64,000 nt of DNA, taken from NCBI GenBank assembly GCA_947311845.1, contig CAMZMU010000020.1, positions 41,605,349 to 41,669,348 on the forward strand. Reading direction: 5' to 3'. The DNA is from Poa pratensis. Taxonomy: Eukaryota > Streptophyta > Magnoliopsida > Poales > Poaceae. Below, one piece after another: positions 56,531 to 64,000 of the stretch; the stretch's first letter is position 1; each line of letters starts with the position of its first letter. The notes beneath the pieces are model-generated. The model saw nothing but the letters and a program-made list of their open reading frames with translations, was not told the DNA's origin and ran no database searches. A program made the position numbers and the translations under genes.

Positions 56531-58825
56531 ATGGCGCCCAAGCGAGCAAAGGATCAAGAAACCGAAGGAAGTAAAGCCCTCTTGGAAGGCGAGAAGAGCT
56601 GCGAGGAGGAAGAATGAAGCGCTCTTCGAGTTGCGTACAGAGGAATCCCTCCTCAGAGTTCAGGCAGTTGTGGCGACGAACACTGTAGCTCTGGCCCTAC
56701 CCTGTCAAAGCTCCCCCCCTTGGGTCCTCCTGGTGAGAATTATATTCAAATCGTTTGGTTCTTTCTAGCCATGGGTCTTGTTCCCCAATTTTCCCATTCT
56801 TTCACGCTGTCTTGGATTCGTACGGGTTGAGTCTTCTTCAGCTGCATCCAACTGTTATCCTCGCACTGGCCGTTCTTTGTCCATCTCTGTGAATGCTTCG
56901 TGGGCATAGCTCCTTCTGTGGCGCTGTTTCGCCATTTTATGCTCCTCGCCTAACTCCAAGGAGCCAATTTTTGCGAGTATCACGCTTCAGCTCCGGGATG
57001 GTATGGATGACGAATACATCGACATGGACACCGGCGGCAAGTGGGACGACTGGAGGGGGGGACTGGTGCTTTGTCCGAGTTGATTCTCGTCTCATCATCA
57101 CTATGTGGTGCCTTCTTCGAAAGCTTCGCACATCGTTAATTCCAACGCAACAAGCCCTCACGACGAAGAATTCGCGAGGTATTCGAGCGCATCAAGGAGA
57201 AGCGACCGAAGTTAACAGGCTTAACTGTAGCAGCTCATTTCCTCAAGCACCGCTTAGCCCCTTTGCAAGTGAAACCCAAATTCGTTTGTTACTATTCCGG
57301 GGACGACTCCGATAACATGCGCTTGCAAAGCCAGGATATGCCCCCTGCGGGAGTAGCGAGATGGATCACGAATTCTTCCATTCGAGCCAGGTTGGAACTC
57401 TTCCAACTTGTGATTCCCTTGTATAGCCGAGAGGATAAAACCAGCTTCTTCAGTCAGTGCCGGCTTGCACTCCAATCGGAATTCAGGGAAAAGAAGGGAA
57501 GGAACCTAATTCGCGAACCGAGGAGATTCTTCAAGAAGAAGTGGCCCAGCGTTCGTGGCAGGAGGTCTAAGAGGGTGGTCGTGCAGCCTGACCTTGAGAG
57601 TTTTGAGAAGAGGCTGCTGGTTCAAGCTCAGGCAGCATATCCCTTCCTGGCCCGGGAAGACTGGGGATAACCTATGACTGCCATTTTCAAGCCGTATCCC
57701 GGTTCCCGGGCCTCGCGGGCAGGTCTGTAAAACGCAAAGGTATGTGGCCTTTCAAAGTCCTTTTATCAGGTCTCTTCCTCTCTTCGGTTTGCTTCACGGG
57801 AACTTGTGTATTGTCTTCTTTCACAGGGCTGTGCGAGGTAGGGCCAGCAAAAGGTCCAAAACCGTCCGGAGAAGGTTGCTCCCGGAAAGCTCCGAGACCG
57901 AGGATGACCCCACAACTACATCGGGGTGTCGATTTCGGATCAACGGAAGAGTGGTCGGATGTGATCAGAGCTTCCACTCTCTCTGTTCGTGAAGATTCCT
58001 CGCCGACAGGTGAGGGCCTTTTCTTTCTTTTACTTCTTGGGTTACCGGTCGCAGATCACTTTGAGAGCCCAGCCTCCTGACTGCTATGTCCAGTCTCAAC
58101 ATAGGTGTTGTTCATGGTGCCGAGCTTCCATGTCGTCAGCCCCAGCCTTGCCAGGAAGGACTATCACGCGAAGCCTGCTGATGCTCCTGTTTCAGAGGAG
58201 GGTCTTCCCACTCGCCGACACGGAGCAGGAAAATTCGTGACGAGGTCGAAGTTCGCAACTCGGCGATCGCTTCAAAGATGATCAGATTGCCACGTTGACC
58301 AAGGAGCTTTCAAGAATTAAAAACCTCCAAGGTCTGGGCTGATGAGTGTCGCGATGAGGCCTACTCGCGAGAGTTGCTGGCAGCTTCACGGGTAAATTCC
58401 CTAGAAGCGGAGGTGACCTCCCTGCAGTCTATGATCGAAAAGCAGAAGCTTCAGTGGCTCGTCAACGCAAGGATGCCTCGGTCCGTGTCGCAAAATTTCA
58501 TGAGGCCGCTGTCAAGATGACGCACGAATTGGAACTCCTGGGAGTATTACATTCCCAGCAAAAGTTTAGATCCAGAGAGATCGTCATTGGGGATTATGCT
58601 CAAATTTTTGGGCTTGCCGCTGACAAGCTGGGAGCAATCGTTCGCGACATCGAAGTTAACCGGCAGCTAGAGGGTGAAGCTTTGGTTCGCGAGGTGGCCA
58701 CTGAAGTTCTAGTCTATGGTCCATCGCTGGAGCCAAATTTTTCCATCGAGGACATTCTTCAAGACTTCGATGACGAGGCCAGAGCTGCTGAGGCCAAGAA
58801 GAAGATAGTCCTAGTAGTTGACTAG
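56531..58825 (+). pseudogene. Tat-6 antisense gene, Transposase_28-like, degenerate
   Basis: Plus strand. ATG 56531 opens MAPKRAKDQETEG. Near 57205-57310 the sequence encodes KRPKLTGLTVAAHFLKHRLA and KFVCYYSGDDSDNMRLQ, matching the pattern of Tat-1 antisense gene A (VTGIHLLAIMAKRRVQPL, MWGYSG). A basic segment (57780-57990) and a coiled-coil region (58260-58825; KRQRK..., LGVLHSQQKF, LAADKLGAIVRDIEVNRQ) follow, with a final stop at 58823-58825. Possible introns exist near 57690-57830 and 58000-58100, but I could not build one continuous model. Same position and orientation as in Tat-1. Confidence 0.6.
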
Positions 58826-59119
58826 CTAGTGAGTCAATTTGCGAGAGGAGAAGAAACTGTCTCTGCGGACGCTGCCAAGGAGTAATTTGTAAACTGTCCT
58901 GCAATTTCCCAATATTGTGCTTTAGAGCCCCAATGTATGCTGTTGTCTAGCAATGAACGTTTTACCCTTTTAGCAACATTTAACACTCAGGATAATGAGA
59001 AATCTCCGGTAGCTATGCCAGGGTACCTGTTCTCAAGATAGCACATGCCATAATATCAACTCGTTAGGTAAACACTAAGTACATAACCCGGCGGGACGCA
59101 CCCGGACCTGGATTCCATT

Positions 59120-59600
59120 CGTGGCGGGACGGACCCATTTCCACATTCTCGTACGTGGCGGGACGGACCCATTTCCACTTTCTTATACGTGGCGGACGGA
59201 CCCATTTCCACTTTCTCATACGTGGCGGGACGGACCCATTTCCACTTTCTCATTCGTGGCGAAAATGGATCCAGCCCACCTAAATACGTGGCGGAACGGA
59301 TCTAGGCCCACCATCACATTTGTGGCGGAACGGATCCAGACCCACATAACATACGTGGCAGAACGGATCGAGACCCACCATCACATTTGTGGCGGAACGG
59401 ATCCAGACCCACCATAACATACGTTGCGGAACAGATCCAGGCCCACCATCACATTTGTGGCGGAACGGATCCAGACCCACCATCACATTGTGGCGGAACG
59501 GATCCAGACCCACCATAACATTGTGGGCGGAATGGATCCAGGCCCACCATACATTTGTGGCGGAACGGATCCAGACCCACCATAACATACGTGGTTCACG
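59120..59600. repeat. 34-bp minisatellite, about 14 units
   Basis: Tandem units near 34 bp with core CGTGGCGGAACGGATCCAGACC. Two unit types occur in blocks: the left four carry GGGACGGACCCATTTCCAC, the right ten carry GGAACGGATCCAGACCCACC. Several units have lost 1-2 bases. Open frames across it are repeats of the array, not genes. It lies in the Tat-6 3' region, where Tat elements are known to carry variable tandem repeats. Confidence 0.9.
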
Positions 59601-59749
59601 GGAATGACCCGGATACAAACTTTTATTCCTCATTGTCTTCAACAATCTTGTGGTGCACCACATTTTCCTGAAACACTGGAGCAAACACAATTACTAAAGC
59701 TATGAATAGAAAAAAGATTTCACCTGACTCGAACAAGGACTAGACTCAA

Positions 59750-60545
59750 ATGGCTACTGGCTCTGGCATTCTGCTAAAAACTTGAAGATGCGAAACTGGC
59801 TTCCGGATTCAGACTTCCTTGACTTCCCCTTGCTAACTTCATCATCAGGCAAGAACTTGTTCTTTGACAGTAAGCTTCACAGACTGAACTCCCCGGGAAT
59901 AGACCCGTCAGCAGTGGGTGGGCTCAGAGACAGGAGCCGTTCTTCTTTCTCAATGCACTTGTCAATCAGTTGCCACAGTTCTTGCTCCTGCTTACGGAGT
60001 GAGTGCGAGCTTGACTCTCATCTTGAAGTGTCTGACAATGGCATGGAACGAAGAGAGGGCAGTCATGTTTCTGATGTTAGGGACTCGACTTGCAATGGAC
60101 CGGAAGCGCTGAACGTAATCCCTCAGCTTTCCCCTGGCCACGAACCAGACAAAAGATATCGCTCTGTGTGCATGGCCGTTCTGGGCCATCTCGGAACGCA
60201 GCTACGAAGAGCTTCCTCAATTTCTGCCCAAGATCCAACAGACCCCTGCGGTAAGCCTTCCAACCATGACTCTGCCCGCCCACTTAGCGCGAATGGGAGG
60301 TAGTTCACCATCATGAGCTCATTTCCTCCTATGAGGCTGATGGTAAAGTGAACACCTTCAAGAAACTCTCCGGTCGGAATTCCCGCTGTAAGTCTTAGTC
60401 AATCCACGGCAATGCTGTCCTGACCTCACAGCCCTCCATAGTCCTGGATGAGAGCGAGGCAGTCGATGTCTTCCTTAGAATCTGTGTCCTCCACTTCCAC
60501 ATCCCTGATTCCATCTTCCCCGGGAAGTCAAGGCTGCTTCCTCTG
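59750..60545 (-). pseudogene. gag: Tat-6 gag fragment
   Basis: Minus strand: VHFTISLIGGNELMMVNYLP, FALSGRAESWLEGLPQGSVG, SWAEIEEALRS, then in shifted frames PERPCTQSDIFCLVRGQGK and LRDYVQRFRSIASRVPNIRN, IVRHFKMRVKLA, the usual order of a Retrotrans_gag domain. Frameshifts near 60210 and 60130. The 5' part is lost at the junction with the Athila LTR; no zinc knuckle or protease follows before the minisatellite. Confidence 0.75.
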
Positions 60546-61645
60546 GCCAATGCAATATATGATAAGAACATGTTCATTGTTAGATATATTAGGCATTACA
60601 TCAATATACATAGACCGCTTACTAGATGCATTCTATGACTTATAATCCACCCCCGGGATTCATCCGTTCTCCGTGAGTATTAAGTTGCAAGCAACAAATA
60701 AAAATATTAAGCAAAGTGTGTAATGTAAACAATACATATGACATATAGACACAAGCAAAGTTGTTTTTCTCCCTATTGGCAACAGCACATCTACAGCCTT
60801 AGTCATTTCTGTCATCTTGAGCCCAGGCTACCAGAGGCATGAACCCACTATCTAGCATAATACCCATCTTGGAGTCACTAGCATCTACTAACAACGGGGA
60901 GCATGCAGGAACATAGATAAAACATGTATATAAATAGATGAACAAACTTGATCATAACTTCACAATTCATCGGATCCCAGCAAACACAACATGTAGCATT
61001 ACATAAAGATGATTTTGATCATGTTAGGCAGCTCACAAGATGTAAACATGATAGCACAAAGTGGAGAGACTACCAACTAGCTACTGCTATGGACCCGTAG
61101 TCCCGTGAAGAACTACACACGCATATGGTGATGAAGAGCCCTGCGGTGATGATTTCCCCTCCGGCAAGTTGCCGAGAAGAACTCCAGAACCCTCCCGAAC
61201 TAGGGTTGATGATGACGGCGGCTACGAAACTTTTCATGAATTTTTGATCGGTCTTTAGGGTTTCCCGAATAGATGTAATTTATAGGCAAAGGGCAGCGCC
61301 AGGGGACCACCAGGGGGGCCAGACGGGTTGGCGGCGCGGGGGCCACCTGGGCCGCGCCGTGGGGTCGCCTTCCTCCTGGGCCGTCTCCTGGGCCTCTCCT
61401 TCGGGCAGTGTCTTTGTTCCCGTGTAAAAATAATTACGTAAATTGGCATGCCTTTTGGAGAATATTTCCCGAAGAGAATTTCTGGAACAAAAAGACAGCA
61501 GAAAGCAGGAACTGGCACTGTGGCATCTTGTTAATAGGTTAGTCCCAGAAAATGCATAAAAAGGATGTAAAGTGTAAATAAACATGTGGTATTTAATATA
61601 TAACAGGCATGAACATCAAAATTATAGATACGTTTTAGAGTATCA
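60545..61645 (-). repeat. Athila 3' LTR, truncated
   Basis: Diverged similarity to 3068-4595 starts near 60545 and runs to GAGTATCA at 61638-61645. About 0.4-0.5 kb of the LTR's sense 3' part is missing where Tat-6 gag begins. Confidence 0.8.
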
Positions 61646-64000
61646 AGCATCCCCAAGCTTAGTTCCTGCTCGCTCTCGAGTAGGTAAACGATAACAAAGA
61701 TAATTTTTAAAGTGACATGCTACCAACTAATCTTGATCAAATAGTAATGTATAGCATGTGAACTGAGATCAAATCATTCAAAGTAAATGTCTATAATCGA
61801 TATTAAACAACAGATGATAAAGTAAGACAGTTAAACAAGTCAAAATCTTTCATGGATGATGCTCTAAAGACATGAAACCGTACAAAGTTCATTATAGATG
61901 ATTTAAGTATTCAGTGTAGGTTCCATCCTCTACTCAAGCATCAAGCAATTTTTCACAACACAGAAAGAATCTATCAAGTAAAAGCAAACATGAACGTCAT
62001 GAATCAACTGTTTCGAAGTTTTACTCAACCGGTGAGCGTAAGCATTTGGTTTTGGCATGAGGATGTTATGGCAAAGAGAATAATAATGGGGGTTTGGAAG
62101 GCCATAGGAAGAAAGTCTCACAAAGCTATAAGTGATCATTAGACAAGAGGAAGTCTTATAATCGAAGCTATGCAAGGAGTAGTGATTGCCATGCAACGGA
62201 TGCACATAGAGCTACAAGTGTATGAAAATCTCTCCAATGGACTAGTGGGGTGCATCCAACTTGGCTGCTCACGAAGACCTAGATCACTTGAGGAAGCTCA
62301 TCATTGGAATAACAACCCAAGTTCTATAACAAAAATTCCCACATAGTTATACTATTAAAACATGAAAATCTCTCAAGTGGAGCATAGGTGGCTAAACATG
62401 AGCACAAATGATGACTATGAAACTGCTGGTGCTAAACATGAGCACAAGTGTGGATAAAGGATAGTAATGTTGCCCCCTCTCTCTCTTTATTTCTTTCTTT
62501 CTCTTTTTTCCTCTTTTTCTCTTTTTTCTATTTTTTCTATTTTTTTCTTTTTCTGTTTCTCTTTTCGATGGCCTCCATGGCACTTTTCACTTTTCTCTCC
62601 CTCACTGTAGGGGCAACATCCTAATATGACAACACACTTTTTGGTACAAATAACTCATAATGAACAAAACATGATGTATGAAAACTGAGTGCCTCTGACA
62701 GTTAGCAGGATGTCAATGATCTAGCTAGCGTAAAATGGGTAAAACCACACATCATCTGTATAGAATCTGCAAAGCAATATAACAATGATAATGACAACAA
62801 GTCATGTAATGTAAGATGGAAGTTGCATGACATATATCTCGGAACAACTATGGAAATACTGTGATAGTATAGGTATGGTGGCTGTTTTGAGTAAGATGTA
62901 TGGGCTTATGTGTAGGAGAACAATAGAAAGTTCTCCCACGAGATTTGGATGTACTGGCGAAGTATGCACCAACTCTCAATGTGAGAAGAGGTAATGCACA
63001 TCACCTAAGATGCTAGCAAATTTGGATGGTGGAAGTGCCAAAAACCGTAGCTCCAACATTAGTCAAAAAGAACTCACAAGCATTTCAAACGACTAGCAGG
63101 TTCAACATTAAGAGCATGATAAATTTACTCCAAGGAGGGCCGTTCACGGCGGCACAAGTACCCTGTTAGATCCCTTGACCTTACCACACACTAGTTATTA
63201 CGAATTACTTTTCAGACAAAACAGCTTTCAAGACCAACTACCTTCAACAGTTTTATTAGAGTTTGTAGTACGGTGCAAGCTTTAATAACACAACCACTAA
63301 TAAATTTTAACTTAAGTAATCAGCAAGCATTAACATATTCCTTAATACCTCAAAACATTTGCAAAGAATCAAGTTATCAAAGTTCAATGATCTACAAGAC
63401 TATGCAAGTTGTCCGTTATACAACTACCACACACTTAGCATTTTCTGTTCCAAACCAGACGCCAATCAACTTATTTAAACAACTCTCCAATAAAATATAA
63501 GTGAAGCAAGAGAGTTCTTTCTACAAAAGAACAACAGCTCTGAACAAGTGATACATGGAAAACAAGAGCTAGAACTAAAAAACATGAATAGAATACTCAA
63601 CAGGATATAAGTTGTAGAGCAAGAGTATTCTAAGAAAAGCAGAGCGTGTCTCTCTCCCACACAAAAATGTTAGGGTCCAACTTAGTATGATCAGAAAACA
63701 AAACAAACAAAAACAAAACAAAAAATAAAAACACCAGACGCTCCAAGAACAGCACACAACATGTGAAGCAATAAAAATATAGTCTCACTAGAGATGACCT
63801 GTTAATTTGTTGATGAAGAAGGGGATGCCTTGGGCATCCCCAAGCTTAGACGCTTGAGTCTTCTTTATATGCAGGGAAGGTCCAGGGGAGCTTCCCCAAG
63901 CTTAAACTTTTTCTCTCTTCTTGATCTTCTTGTATCATCCTCCCTCTTAATACTTGAAAACTTCCTTCACACAAAGACAACTCGTAGACTTCATTAGCGG
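61646..64000 (-). other. Athila 3' internal region, non-coding
   Basis: No convincing gene. Contains a pyrimidine-rich tract at 62470-62567 (purine-rich in the sense strand) and PPT-like AAGCTTGGGGATGC copies at 61646-61660 and about 63837-63849, plus a variant near 63890-63904. A 17-bp direct repeat GCTAAACATGAGCACAA lies near 62391 and 62431. The short open frames have no domain. Confidence 0.6.

Larger units (their letters stand above)
55499..60545 (-). mobile_element. Tat-6: gag-bearing Tat derivative, no pol seen
   Basis: Minus-strand order from the right: gag (about 60370-59992), a 34-bp minisatellite, a plus-strand (antisense) gene region 56531-58825, then an LTR 55499-56180. No RT, RNase H or integrase motif was found between gag and the minisatellite. 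The 5' LTR is missing: the right edge meets a truncated Athila LTR near 60545. Compare non-autonomous Tat-group elements such as Zeon, which keep gag but lack pol. Confidence 0.65.
60545..64000 (-). mobile_element. Second Athila-type element: truncated 3' LTR and 3' internal region
   Basis: 3' LTR 60545-61645 (its sense end is missing; the sense start TGATACTC is intact at 61645), then on the right the internal region up to the window end. At the junction the minus strand reads CTAAGCTTGGGGATGCT before TGATAC, a PPT-like sequence typical of these elements. The internal 2.35 kb is AT-rich and non-coding, as expected for the 3' untranslated part; pol would lie beyond 64000. Similar in type and orientation to the element at 1424-4595 but not its other half. 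Confidence 0.8.

Noticed and set aside
59120..59600. CRISPR-like array
   Set aside because: Units are directly tandem with no unique spacers, and the DNA is from a plant.
59121..59690. Repetitive proteins (repeated DPFPLSYTWR-type and VGLDPFRHK-type units)
   Set aside because: They are translations of the 34-bp minisatellite; unit length is not a multiple of three and several units shift frame.
62464..62583. Lys/Arg/Glu-rich frame on the minus strand
   Set aside because: It is a translation of a purine-rich tract in the Athila 3' region, not a protein gene.
1424..64000. The two Athila pieces (1424-4595 and 60545-64000) as two halves of one element
   Set aside because: Both are minus strand, but the left piece holds the 5' part and the right piece the 3' part, the reverse of what one split element would give; their LTRs are also too diverged.

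Overview
This window is repeat-dense plant nuclear DNA. It most likely comes from a grass, probably a temperate (pooid) one. The reasons are nested Ty3/gypsy LTR retrotransposons of the Tat, Athila and chromovirus lineages, a Stowaway MITE, GT-AG introns, and TATA boxes of the TATAAAA type inside LTRs. I saw no convincing host gene and cannot name the species. All homology calls come from motif recognition, since no database search was possible.

Layout, left to right. 1-1423: unassigned DNA with a Stowaway MITE. 1424-4595: truncated Athila element (minus; 5' LTR plus gag). 4596-6682: end of a long non-coding LTR. 6683-7225: Tat pol fragment (minus). 7226-9763 continued at 33929-34657: a DNA transposon carrying a MULE-type transposase gene (minus) and ending in a CACTA-type terminus. 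It is split by Tat-1 (9764-33923, minus). Tat-1 itself holds an integrase-less chromovirus (11367-17947, plus, perfect 5-bp target duplication) and a 4.5-kb solo LTR (21797-26306, perfect duplication). 34661-54174: Tat-3 (minus), split by Tat-2 (35734-46568, plus, perfect duplication) and by a 3.6-kb solo LTR (50148-53790, perfect duplication). 54175-55368: 3' end of Tat-5 (plus). 55499-60545: Tat-6 (minus), with gag and antisense genes but no pol seen. 60545-64000: a second Athila element (minus; truncated 3' LTR plus 3' internal region).

The most interesting biology is in the Tat elements. Between integrase and the 3' LTR they carry genes on the strand opposite to gag-pol. Tat-1 has a six-exon antisense gene of the 'putative gypsy-type transposon' (Transposase_28-like) family that keeps its reading frame through five introns and has two nonsense codons, plus a second, intact two-exon antisense gene. 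Tat-6 has a related gene. Tat-2 instead carries an antisense gene with its own TATA box and a plant B3-like DNA-binding domain, plus another TATA-led two-exon antisense gene. Four Tat pol copies from two subfamilies share an in-frame amber codon at the same place between protease and reverse transcriptase, which suggests programmed readthrough.

Relative ages from by-eye LTR comparison: the chromovirus is youngest (about 2 substitutions in 905 bp), then Tat-2 (about 5 in 930, with many 1-2 nt indels), then Tat-1 (9 in about 478).
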